In this document: positions 43,146 to 50,510 of the stretch, one piece after another
Position numbering within the stretch: position 1 is the first letter of the stretch
How the letters are laid out: each line of letters begins with the position of its first letter
Made by a program: the position numbers and the translations under genes
Assembly (NCBI GenBank): GCA_027314685.1
Contig: DAHVAI010000406.1
Span: 3,152-67,151, forward strand
DNA length: 64,000 bases
Direction of reading: 5' to 3'
DNA from: Nitrososphaerota archaeon
Lineage (GTDB): Archaea > Thermoproteota > Nitrososphaeria > Nitrososphaerales > CADDZS01
Notes under the pieces: generated by a model
What the model was told of the DNA's origin: nothing
The model's input: the letters and a program-made list of their open reading frames with translations, nothing else
The model's database searches: none

Positions 43146-43330
43146 ATGGTGAAATCAAAGAAAAAGAAGGTCGTTAGAAAAAGATCTACCCTGTAAAAGC
43201 AATACCCTCGGGGTTTAGGACGTTATCGTAGTATTTGACCGTGAGCGATGGAAAGAATGCAATTGAATTTTACAAGAAGGCTTTCGGCGGAAGGGAACTT
43301 ACTAGAAGTCTCACGCTTACGGCAAGATAA
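43146..43330 (+). pseudogene. Remnant of a PhnB-like VOC protein
   Basis: The ATG at 43146 opens a basic leader (M-V-K-S-K-K-K-K-V-V-R-K-R-S-T-L) typical of PhnB-like proteins in this group, then reaches a stop one base out of frame. In the shifted frame V-K-A-I-P-S-G-F-R-T-L-S is followed by an in-frame TAG and Y-L-T-V-S-D-G-K-N-A-I-E-F-Y-K-K-A-F-G-G-R-E-L. The frame ends at 43330; the remaining two thirds of the domain are absent. One frameshift, one nonsense codon and a 3' deletion make it clearly nonfunctional. Confidence 0.78.
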
Positions 43331-43454
43331 TGAATTTGCATATAAAAGGCTGTAATGGCTATGTTCAGTGCTAGAGAGCATCCGTAAGCACAGACGTCCA
43401 GCCAGGCGGTATCGGTTGAAAGCATTTTAGGCAGAACTTTGCTTCTAGAATCAT

Positions 43455-44279
43455 TTGAGCGTTGATTCGAAAGTACGCGTAGGATGCAGTGGCTGGTCGT
43501 ACGAAGACTGGGTAGGTCCCTTCTATCCGAAGGAGACCAAGCCAAAGGAGTTTCTGAAACTTTACTCGTCGGTCTTCAACGCAGTAGAGATCGACTCTTC
43601 GTTTTACCGGATACCAAACCAATTCATGGTCTCGCAGTGGAAGAAAAACACGCCCGAAGATTTTGTTTTCTGCCCAAAGTTTCCGAAAAGGTTAACTCAT
43701 GACCTGAAGCTTCAGAACGTGTCAAGCGCGCTTTCCTTTTTCTACAAGACTCTCGCCGGACTGGGAGACAAGCTTGGCCCGCTTGTTGTGCAACTTCCAC
43801 CCTCGTTCAAGTACGAAAAAGGAATGCCTAGCCTCACCAATTTCGTATCCGAGCTAAAGAGCGGGTTTAGGCATGCGATTGAGTTTAGGCATGATTCTTG
43901 GTTTAGACAGGACGTTTACAAGTTGCTGGAAAGCAAAAATTTATCCTTCTGCTGGTCAATTACTCAGTACGTCACAACGCCCCACATGGTCACTTCCGAT
44001 TTCATTTACACACGAATGGTAGGCGAGAGAGACATCACGAAATTCAATGAGATACAGAAGGATAGGTCCAAGCAGATGAACGAAATTTCCAGTTCCTTGA
44101 AGGAAGTCGTGGGTTCTGTAGATGACGCCTTCGTTTTCTTCAATAACCACTTTGCTGGTTTTGGCCCAGAGTCAGTGAACGAGTTTCGCAGACTACTTGG
44201 GCTAATGGAGATGGATTTCGGCAAGATGAGTTCAGGTGGTCAGCAAACTACATTGCAAAAGAGTCTAGCGGATTTCTAG
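43455..44279 (+). CDS. DUF72-domain protein
   Basis: 274 residues (GTG, TTG or similar start near the window of V-R-V-G-C-S-G-W-S-Y-E-D-W). The opening G-C-S-G-W-S-Y and F-Y-P, then L-Y-S-S-V-F-N-A-V-E-I-D-S-S-F-Y, F-C-P-K-F-P, L-P-P-S-F and E-F-R-H-D-S-W are the DUF72 signatures (TIM-barrel-like). The C-terminal F-F-N-N-H-F-A-G-F-G matches the usual closing F-x-N-N. Function unknown; possibly nucleic-acid or nuclease related. Four bases separate it from the DNA polymerase IV gene, so both are probably co-expressed. Confidence 0.9.
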   Translation: MSVDSKVRVGCSGWSYEDWVGPFYPKETKPKEFLKLYSSVFNAVEIDSSFYRIPNQFMVSQWKKNTPEDFVFCPKFPKRLTHDLKLQNVSSALSFFYKTLAGLGDKLGPLVVQLPPSFKYEKGMPSLTNFVSELKSGFRHAIEFRHDSWFRQDVYKLLESKNLSFCWSITQYVTTPHMVTSDFIYTRMVGERDITKFNEIQKDRSKQMNEISSSLKEVVGSVDDAFVFFNNHFAGFGPESVNEFRRLLGLMEMDFGKMSSGGQQTTLQKSLADF

Positions 44280-44283
44280 TGCC

Positions 44284-45366
44284 ATGACAGAGAAACCCCG
44301 AATTGTATTTCACGTAGATCTTGATTCATTTTATCCTTCAATTGAGATCAGAGAACATCCTAGCATCTTGGGAAAGCCAGTAATCATTGGGGCAGATCCG
44401 AAGGGAGGAAGAGGTCGCGGTGTCGTAGTCTCCAGCTCGTATGAAGCTAGACAACTTGGCATACATGCTGGACAACCGATATCCAGAGCGTACAATATGG
44501 CACCTGATTCTGTGTACCTGCGGCCCAATTTTCAGTTGTACAACAAGGTCTCGCGGGGCATCATGAATCTACTTCGCGAGTATGCGGACAGTTTTGAACA
44601 GGTGAGTATTGACGAAGCTTTTTTGGATGTAAGCAAGAGAGTCTCAGATTTCGAAGCAGCTAGGTCTCTTGCATTGGAGATAAAGCAGGCCGTTGAGGCA
44701 AAGGAAGGTTTGACTTGCTCGATTGGAGTTGCTCCAAACAAATCCTCGGCAAAAATCGCTTCTGACTTTCAGAAACCTGACGGTCTCACCGTTGTGCCTC
44801 CCGAGAAATTGAAGAGCTTCCTGGAAGTGTTACCTGCATCTGCAATTACAGGCATCGGGAAGAAGACTGAAGAATACCTCGAATTAATCGGCGTGAAAAC
44901 AATAGGCGACCTCCAGAAACTTGATGGAAAGGATCTTGTGAAGCGTTTCGGAAAGACAGGAGTGTGGTTGTGGGGCGTGGCAAATGGTCTTGAGCGGATC
45001 GAGGTAAAAGAAAAACCAATGCGCTCTTTGAGTGTGGAGCATACCTTCGAAAAAGACGTCTCAGACAAGCAAACAGTTTACGAAAAATTGGACGATCTTA
45101 TTGAAAAATTGCACAAACGAGTTCTTTCCACCGATGTGACGTTCAAGGTTGTCGGAGTAAAAATCAGGTTCACCAACTTTCAGACTTATTCTCGGGAAAA
45201 CACGCTAGCTGCAGCGACAAATAGTAAAGACGCTATTTCCAGAGAAGCTCGAAGCCTTTTGCGGGCATTTGATTCGAACCCAAAAAAAGTTCGCCTGATT
45301 GGTTTGTCAGTGTCGCAGTTTAGCCCCAACGAGAACAAATTAGAGTTGGAAAGATGGCTGAACTAG
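44284..45366 (+). CDS. dpo4: DNA polymerase IV, Y family
   Basis: 360 residues, typical of Dpo4/DinB translesion polymerases. Palm/finger residues: F-H-V-D-L-D-S-F-Y (catalytic Asp about 10-12), S-S-S-Y-E-A-R-Q-L-G-I, and V-S-I-D-E-A-F-L-D-V (catalytic D-E near 105). G-V-A-P-N-K-S-S-A-K-I-A-S-D-F-Q-K-P-D-G and the helix-hairpin-helix I-T-G-I-G-K-K-T confirm the thumb. The little finger is R-S-L-S-V-E-H-T-F. It bypasses DNA lesions with low fidelity. Tight linkage to DUF72 may mean a shared DNA-damage role. Confidence 0.95.
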   Translation: MTEKPRIVFHVDLDSFYPSIEIREHPSILGKPVIIGADPKGGRGRGVVVSSSYEARQLGIHAGQPISRAYNMAPDSVYLRPNFQLYNKVSRGIMNLLREYADSFEQVSIDEAFLDVSKRVSDFEAARSLALEIKQAVEAKEGLTCSIGVAPNKSSAKIASDFQKPDGLTVVPPEKLKSFLEVLPASAITGIGKKTEEYLELIGVKTIGDLQKLDGKDLVKRFGKTGVWLWGVANGLERIEVKEKPMRSLSVEHTFEKDVSDKQTVYEKLDDLIEKLHKRVLSTDVTFKVVGVKIRFTNFQTYSRENTLAAATNSKDAISREARSLLRAFDSNPKKVRLIGLSVSQFSPNENKLELERWLN

Positions 45367-45387
45367 CCATATGATGCCGCCTAGACT

Positions 45388-45492
45388 CTAAGCGTACTCT
45401 TGGCAGTGAGGGTAGCCCAAGCATGGTTCATTAGACAGCTTCGCGCCGCACACTCGACATTCTTCAGTCTCTTCAATCTTAGCTTCTGGCAT
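45388..45492 (-). CDS. Small cysteine-rich (zinc-finger-like) protein, 34 aa
   Basis: Too short for routine detection. ATG at 45492, TAG at 45388-45390. The protein begins M-P-E-A-K-I-E-E and then reads C-R-V-C-G-A-K-L-S, C-L-G-Y and P-H-C-Q, i.e. a C-x2-C-x8-C-x4-H-C pattern suited to one zinc ion. Upstream are a palindromic element (45497-45517) and a CATATATGC TATA-like box (45529-45537), an arrangement expected for a regulated promoter. It is convergent with the DNA polymerase IV gene. Function unknown. Confidence 0.6.
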   Translation of the reverse strand: MPEAKIEETEECRVCGAKLSNEPCLGYPHCQEYA

Positions 45493-45496
45493 AATT

Positions 45497-45517
45497 ATGC
45501 CCTAGATTCTAGGGCAT
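45497..45517. promoter_or_regulatory. 10+10 bp palindrome just upstream of the small zinc-finger gene
   Basis: ATGCCCTAGA-T-TCTAGGGCAT, perfect inverted arms around one central base. It lies 4 bases before the minus-strand ATG and about 12 bases from a TATA-like CATATATGC, so it covers the predicted transcription start. It is a candidate operator. Confidence 0.6.
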
Positions 45518-45569
45518 GGCTTGCACTTGCATATATGCGTTAGTAATCATTGATTAGGCGCCTAGGGTA

Positions 45570-46152
45570 GCAATTGTCATATCCATGTTCACATGTCTGG
45601 ACCGTTTGTCGCTGCGTTCTTAATCCCGCTAAAGTAGTCAAGTGGAAAATTATCAGCTGTGTGGTTTTGAAGATAGTATCCCCAACTTACACCCTTCTGA
45701 CTGAGGTCGCATATTGCATATTCTTCAGCCCAATATCACTCTATCGCAGCTGTGACGGGCTGTAGTACGTCATAGACTGGCTTCCGCTGTTTGATGCAAA
45801 GCGGTCCATCTTCCCGTTGTTCCAGTCTTTTACGTAGACTGACTCGTCCGGATTATTCGTCCAGTAAGTGCCGTTAGGAACTTGATGCGGTTCCGTGCCA
45901 CATTCTGGAATACGTTCATTACATCATCGGGCGGTTGAATTGATGCGATTAAGGAGTTGGGTTGGGTTCGTTCATTGTAGGGTACAACCCGAAGATGTTA
46001 TCGAAACTGTGGTTCTCCATCACGATCACTACGTTGTGTTTGATTGGTGTCGTCGTCTGGACGGAAGAGGTGAATGACTGTGGGCCTGCAAGGAGTTGAG
46101 TCGCGAATAGCAGTAGCGTGAGTAATGGAGTGAGTTTCTTCATCTTGAGCAT
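45570..46152 (-). pseudogene. Decayed secreted phosphoesterase (phospholipase C/acid phosphatase-like)
   Basis: The 5' part (46152-45949) encodes a signal peptide and K-H-N-V-V-I-V-M-E-N-H-S-F-D-N-I-F-G, the start of the phosphoesterase family, and stops after about 67 residues. In another frame E-C-G-T-E-P-H-Q-V-P-N-G-T-Y-W and R-F-A-S-N-S-G-S-Q-S-M-T-Y-Y-S-P follow, and in a third W-A-E-E-Y and F-P-L-D-Y-F-S-G-I. So the gene has at least two shifts, and the catalytic middle and C-terminal parts are missing. It is related to, but not a close copy of, the intact enzyme at 3.4 kb. Confidence 0.75.
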
Positions 46153-46276
46153 GAGATGAATAAGATTAGTGTGCTCTCGTGTTTACGAAAGCATAGCGAC
46201 GAATAATTCAAAATCTCGGTAAAGTCCAGAATACTTAGGTAAGTGCATTTTACTTACTGGGTAGCCATTTACTACC

Positions 46277-46738
46277 ATGTTTAAATTTGATGGGTTTCTA
46301 TGGCTGTTTCTGATCAAATTGATAGCAATTTACGATATCTTGGTTCCATACACCGGTTATCTCGACTTGGTTTTGAGATTATGGGTCGGAGCAAATCTCA
46401 TCATTCACGCTAGACCAAAGCTTGGAGCAGGTGCTGCCGGCGCCGCAGGATTTGCGAAAACTCTGGGCGCACCTAGAGGTGCAGCTAAAGTTGTCACGTA
46501 CTTGGAACTACTTGGAGGTATCTTTCTGGTAGTTGGATTGATAGTTCCAGTGGTTGCTATTCTATTCATTATACAGTTTGTTGTAATTTCGATCGCGAAG
46601 AGAGTGAAGATGCATGCAAGATACATAGATCCAGGAAAACTGTCGTATGAAATTGATGTCCTTTACTTGATTTTGTCGACAGTGATACTGGTGCTGGGGC
46701 CAGGTCTTCTATCACTGGACGCTTTGATTGGCATCTAG
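46277..46738 (+). CDS. DoxX-family membrane protein
   Basis: 153 residues with four to five hydrophobic segments. L-R-L-W-V-G-A-N-L-I-I-H-A-R-P-K lies at the first loop and G-F-A-K-T-L-G-A-P after it, the DoxX pattern (R-l-x-x-G-x-x-f-l-x-h-G-x-x-K). The third segment contains L-E-L-L-G-G-I-F-L-V-V-G-L. DoxX proteins relate to the quinol oxidase subunit of Acidianus but most members have unknown roles. Start ATG. Confidence 0.8.
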   Translation: MFKFDGFLWLFLIKLIAIYDILVPYTGYLDLVLRLWVGANLIIHARPKLGAGAAGAAGFAKTLGAPRGAAKVVTYLELLGGIFLVVGLIVPVVAILFIIQFVVISIAKRVKMHARYIDPGKLSYEIDVLYLILSTVILVLGPGLLSLDALIGI

Positions 46739-46780
46739 AAAACTCTATTTTCTGAGTGCCATTCATTTTTCTAGATTGAC

Positions 46781-47203
46781 TTGGAAAAAAACATAACAAT
46801 GATCATTGCAGGAGGCATTCTAGCCGTATTTGGCGGCATTCTCATACTCCAGAGTGGAGTTGGAACTAGAAGTTTCTTGCTAACTGTGGTCTCAATCTCT
46901 GAGCAAAGATTTGGCGGCAGCTTTCCAGGAGTGGCGAAACCCTTGATTAATCTAGTAATAATTACCCTTAGTTCATTGATATCTGTAGGAGGACTGCTTG
47001 CTATTTTGGGCGGAGCTCTAGTGCTCCTGAACCATAGGTTCTCAGGGAAGATACTCATAGCTTTGGGAGGCGGTATGGGCTTTATTGGAATAGCGATCTC
47101 CTTGGCGTATGATGTATTCACAGAAGGACTTTCGGCGATTGTATTGCATGTACCATATTGGATAGGCGTGTTGATTGCCAGTATCGGTAGATCACTTTCA
47201 TGA
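46781..47203 (+). CDS. Membrane protein with four TM segments
   Basis: 140 residues from a TTG start. Hydrophobic stretches lie at about 5-24, 55-83, 88-110 and 117-137, with glycine-rich helices such as G-G-L-L-A-I-L-G-G-A and I-A-L-G-G-G-M-G-F-I-G. No ligand residues. It lies 42 bases downstream of the DoxX gene and 36 bases before the esterase; a shared transcript is possible. Family unknown. Confidence 0.65.
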   Translation: MEKNITMIIAGGILAVFGGILILQSGVGTRSFLLTVVSISEQRFGGSFPGVAKPLINLVIITLSSLISVGGLLAILGGALVLLNHRFSGKILIALGGGMGFIGIAISLAYDVFTEGLSAIVLHVPYWIGVLIASIGRSLS

Positions 47204-47239
47204 TCCTCTGTTACTTTCCTTAGACAAATGTGATGAAGC

Positions 47240-47875
47240 GTGAGTGCTGGCAAATATCAGGAGTTAGGCTTTATTTACAATTACATCCCCGGTTCGCGCG
47301 AGAATGTGTTATTTTTACTTCACGGCACCGGCGGGAATGAAGACGACCTATTAACTGTAGGGCAAATGCTTGATCGAAGGGCTTCAATCATATCACCACG
47401 TGGAAAGGTGCTTGAGAATGGGATGCCAAGATTCTTTAGGCGTATTTCGCCGGGTGTATTTGATATTGAGGATTTGAAATTTCGAGTAAATGAGTTGGGG
47501 GAGTTCATAGATCTAGTGTGTAAAAAGCATAGTTTCCGCTCTAAATCGCTTGTTGTTGTTGGATACTCTAACGGAGCCAACATTGCAGTTAGCTTGGTCT
47601 TATTGAAACCGACTTTGCTCAAACGTTTGATACTGTTTAGAGCAATGCTGCCCCTAGTTCCTGATAGGATTCCTGATTTAAATGGAACCAGTGTATTTAT
47701 TTCGGGTGGAAAGTATGATGAAATGATTTCCGTAAACAACACGTTGGAGTTAAAGAGCATCTTTCAGAAATCTGGAGCGAGTATCGAAATGAATTGGGAG
47801 GAGTCGACGCATGCCCTAACATCTGACGAAGTAAGCAAAGCAAGAGAATGGTTACTCAACACGAAGCTCCAGTGA
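47240..47875 (+). CDS. Phospholipase/carboxylesterase-family hydrolase (YpfH-like)
   Basis: 211 residues. L-F-L-L-H-G-T-G-G-N-E-D-D-L marks the oxyanion strand, V-G-Y-S-N-G-A-N the nucleophile elbow (Ser about 113), I-S-G-G-K-Y-D-E-M the acid loop and E-E-S-T-H-A-L the histidine. R-G-K-V-L-E-N-G-M-P-R-F-F-R-R is typical of the carboxylesterase/phospholipase subgroup. It probably hydrolyses small esters. 11 bases before the DUF309 gene. Confidence 0.85.
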   Translation: MSAGKYQELGFIYNYIPGSRENVLFLLHGTGGNEDDLLTVGQMLDRRASIISPRGKVLENGMPRFFRRISPGVFDIEDLKFRVNELGEFIDLVCKKHSFRSKSLVVVGYSNGANIAVSLVLLKPTLLKRLILFRAMLPLVPDRIPDLNGTSVFISGGKYDEMISVNNTLELKSIFQKSGASIEMNWEESTHALTSDEVSKAREWLLNTKLQ

Positions 47876-47886
47876 TAGTAATCTAA

Positions 47887-48468
47887 TTGGCAAGATATCT
47901 TGTCCGTGTCGATAACGCCAAGAAATACAACAGGCATCAGGTTAGAAATGTTGCCAAAGAGTTTCTAGAGATCACCAAGGAATGTGAAGTCGCGTTGAAA
48001 AATTTCCGCATTAGTGAGTATGCCATAGAGTTTGATCTCTTCAGTGATAATAGCAAGTCGAAGCTCGCAGCTCTTCATGCAATAAGCTCGGGATTTGGAG
48101 ATATTCTAACTGAGCGCGATCTCGGAAAAGTACAGGCATCTCAAACTAAGGAAGTGATTGTTTCGGAAGCTGTGAAACTATTCAACGAGCAACGTTACTG
48201 GGAGTGTCATGAAATACTGGAATCAATATGGCGCATCGAGCCTGATCCTGATGAAAAAGGAGCGCAGCAAGGAGTGATACTTGCTGTTTCTTCGCTTGTC
48301 CACGCGCAGAAAGATGAGGACGCTGTCTGCTTCGGCATGATTGTTCGCGCACTTGCAAAATTATCAATGTGGCGTGGCGAGAAATACTTTAGCCTGAATG
48401 TATCCTCTCTAAAAAGAAGTCTGCGAGATCTGCTTGCAACAAGGAGCATCTTTTTCCCAACAATATAG
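47887..48468 (+). CDS. DUF309-family protein
   Basis: 193 residues from a TTG start. The C-terminal domain (about 95-170) carries A-V-K-L-F-N-E-Q-R-Y-W-E-C-H-E-I-L-E-S-I-W, the DUF309 signature helix pair with W-E-x-H-E. The first 90 residues are a separate alpha/beta unit (V-R-N-V-A-K-E-F-L-E-I-T; E-Y-A-I-E-F-D-L-F), present in several thaumarchaeal relatives. DUF309 function is unknown. Follows the esterase closely. Confidence 0.82.
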   Translation: MARYLVRVDNAKKYNRHQVRNVAKEFLEITKECEVALKNFRISEYAIEFDLFSDNSKSKLAALHAISSGFGDILTERDLGKVQASQTKEVIVSEAVKLFNEQRYWECHEILESIWRIEPDPDEKGAQQGVILAVSSLVHAQKDEDAVCFGMIVRALAKLSMWRGEKYFSLNVSSLKRSLRDLLATRSIFFPTI

Positions 48469-48520
48469 TTCGGCGGCGGTACGTTCATAGGGATTGATTT
48501 TTCCACATAATTACTTGTCA

Positions 48521-48904
48521 ATGCAGCTAAAGTCAATTCTGAGCTTGCTTTTGCTAGCTTCAGCATTTTCATTGACAATAGGCGGTTATCTTCTTTACAT
48601 CAATTCGTTGGTCCCAGAAATACTTGTTGAAACCACATTTGTTGCAGTTGTAGTGCTTTTTGCTCTCAGTTATTTTGTCGCGCGAGGCAATCTGCTCGCA
48701 GTAAGTATTTCAACTGTTTTAGGTGTGGTAGCACCAATCATGTCAGCGGCTACTCCGCAACACGTTAGTGTTCTAGTGCAAATCGATACTGGCGGATTGA
48801 TATCTATTCTCGGTCTGTTACAGCTTTTTGGATTTTACATTTTTCCATTAACGTTTGTCGTTGTTCGAATTGTATTTCGATCAAGGCTTACTGGTTGGAT
48901 ATAG
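48521..48904 (+). CDS. Membrane protein with four TM helices
   Basis: 127 residues from ATG 48521; a longer frame starts at 48494. Hydrophobic segments lie at about 4-26, 33-52, 56-77 and 91-120. An alanine- and valine-rich second pair contains S-T-V-L-G-V-V-A-P-I-M. A-T-P-Q-H and the linking loop are polar. No family recognised; its position after DUF309 does not suggest a role. Confidence 0.6.
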   Translation: MQLKSILSLLLLASAFSLTIGGYLLYINSLVPEILVETTFVAVVVLFALSYFVARGNLLAVSISTVLGVVAPIMSAATPQHVSVLVQIDTGGLISILGLLQLFGFYIFPLTFVVVRIVFRSRLTGWI

Positions 48905-49020
48905 TCACGTCAGTGTCAAAGTAATCAAAAGAGAAAATCGCCACCCTGACCAGCTGAAAGATTCCTTACGAGAATATTTGATTACTCTAGTGAAAAGTTC
49001 TCGCTATTTTGTTTTTTCGC

Positions 49021-49031
49021 GATATAATAAA
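49021..49031 (+). promoter_or_regulatory. TATA box of the transhydrogenase operon
   Basis: GATATAATAAA lies about 33 bases before the ATG at 49060, at the archaeal TATA position for a short-leader transcript of the three-gene operon. Confidence 0.55.
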
Positions 49032-49059
49032 TAGATGCTATTTTACGAGAGTCCGCGTT

Positions 49060-50196
49060 ATGATCGTCGGCGTGCCGAAAGAAACAGTTTCTGACGAGAA
49101 TCGTGTTTCTCTCGTACCCGACTCGATTTCGAAACTGAAGGGAATCGGTGTAGTGGTCGAGACTGGCGCTGGAGTAGCTTCGGGGTACTCGGACCAGGCG
49201 TATGCTGAGGCAGGCGCAACAATCGTTTCCAGACAATTGGAATTGTACCTTACTGCTGATGTTATCCTGAAAGTGCAGGCGCCTACAGAGCAGGAGGTGG
49301 AACTGATGAAGGACGGAGCTACACTGATTTCATTTCTCTACCCGGTCAAAAATCTAGGGGTAATTAAGGCGTTAAAGGAGCGAAATGTTAACGCCTTTGC
49401 TATGGATCTTGTTCCACGAATCAGTAGGGCGCAGTCAATGGACGCACTATCATCTCAATCGACTGTGGCTGGTTACAAGGCTGTTGTTCTGGCGGCATTT
49501 CACCTACCAAGATTGTTCCCAATGTTGATGACTGCGGCAGGGACGATTACACCTGCCAAAGTGTTTGTGGTCGGGGCAGGTGTTGCAGGCCTACAAGCGA
49601 TAGCAGTGGCCCGTAGGCTCGGAGGAGTGGTTGAGGCTTACGACGTTCGACCCCTCGTCAAGGAGCAGGTCACCAGCTTAGGAGCCAAGTTCGTTGAAAT
49701 CCCGGTTGATTCCAAGGACTCCCAAGATGCTGGTGGATACGCCAAGGCTCAAACATCGGACTTCAATATGAAACAACAGCAATTCCTTGCCGAACGAGCG
49801 AGGGTCTCGGACGTCGTGATAACTACCGCCTTAATTCCAGGGCAGAAGGCCCCAATATTGATATCTGAAGATGCCGTTAAAGGCATGCGTTTTGGATCGG
49901 TTGTTGTCGATCTAGCAGCTGAAGCTGGGGGTAATTGTGCCTTGACAGAACCGGGCAAAACAGTCGTGAAGTATGGCGTTACGATTGATGGATCGCTCAA
50001 CTTGCCTTCCACGATGGCACAGCAGTCAAGCCAGCTTTTCGCGAAAAATGTTACCTCGTTTCTACTAGCGATAGTAAAAGATGGTAGGATCGAGTTGGAT
50101 TTGAAAGATGATTTGATTCGAGGATCGCTAGTCACTAGCAAGGGAGAGGTACTGCATCCGGCGACAAAGGCTGCCATCGGGAACATTACAAAGTGA
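49060..50196 (+). CDS. pntAA: NAD(P) transhydrogenase subunit alpha, part 1
   Basis: 378 residues from the ATG at 49060 (M-I-V-G-V-P-K-E-T); upstream codons in the same frame fall in the promoter. This is the soluble NAD(H)-binding domain I. R-I-S-R-A-Q-S-M-D-A-L-S-S-Q and V-F-V-V-G-A-G-V-A-G-L-Q-A-I-A-V-A-R (dinucleotide fold) and G-G-Y-A-K-A-Q are characteristic. It carries out hydride exchange between NADH and NADP+ coupled to proton flow. Its stop overlaps the next gene start by four bases. Split in the three-subunit form seen in Rhodospirillum-type bacteria. Confidence 0.95.
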   Translation: MIVGVPKETVSDENRVSLVPDSISKLKGIGVVVETGAGVASGYSDQAYAEAGATIVSRQLELYLTADVILKVQAPTEQEVELMKDGATLISFLYPVKNLGVIKALKERNVNAFAMDLVPRISRAQSMDALSSQSTVAGYKAVVLAAFHLPRLFPMLMTAAGTITPAKVFVVGAGVAGLQAIAVARRLGGVVEAYDVRPLVKEQVTSLGAKFVEIPVDSKDSQDAGGYAKAQTSDFNMKQQQFLAERARVSDVVITTALIPGQKAPILISEDAVKGMRFGSVVVDLAAEAGGNCALTEPGKTVVKYGVTIDGSLNLPSTMAQQSSQLFAKNVTSFLLAIVKDGRIELDLKDDLIRGSLVTSKGEVLHPATKAAIGNITK

Positions 50197-50510
50197 TTGT
50201 TTTGGTTGCGATATCAAGTGATCTAGTAGTCAATCTACTCATTTTTCTAATGGCTACCTTCCTAGGGATTGAGCTTGTCAGACATGTTTCAAGACTACTT
50301 CACACTCCATTGATGGCGCTCACTAATGCGATTTCATCAGTTTCCTTTGTGGCAGCTCTGATAGTGCTTGCAGAGCCGTCGAGCAGTTACTCGATTCAAT
50401 TGCTTGCAGCGGCCGCAGTCGCACTGGCTTTCACGAATATTGTATCAGGCTTCCTGCTGACCGAGCGAATATTACGACTATTCAAAAGAAGGGACGATGT
50501 GAAGAAATGA
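50193..50510 (+). CDS. pntAB: NAD(P) transhydrogenase subunit alpha, part 2
   Basis: 105 residues with three hydrophobic segments, about 6-28, 41-62 and 68-92: the membrane domain II part of the alpha chain. L-M-A-T-F-L-G-I-E-L-V and T-P-L-M-A-L-T-N-A-I-S-S match PntAB (H-T-P-L-M-S-x-T-N-A-I-S). GTG or ATG-like start overlaps the stop of pntAA by four bases and its own stop overlaps pntB, giving tight coupling. Confidence 0.93.
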   Translation: MIVLVAISSDLVVNLLIFLMATFLGIELVRHVSRLLHTPLMALTNAISSVSFVAALIVLAEPSSSYSIQLLAAAAVALAFTNIVSGFLLTERILRLFKRRDDVKK

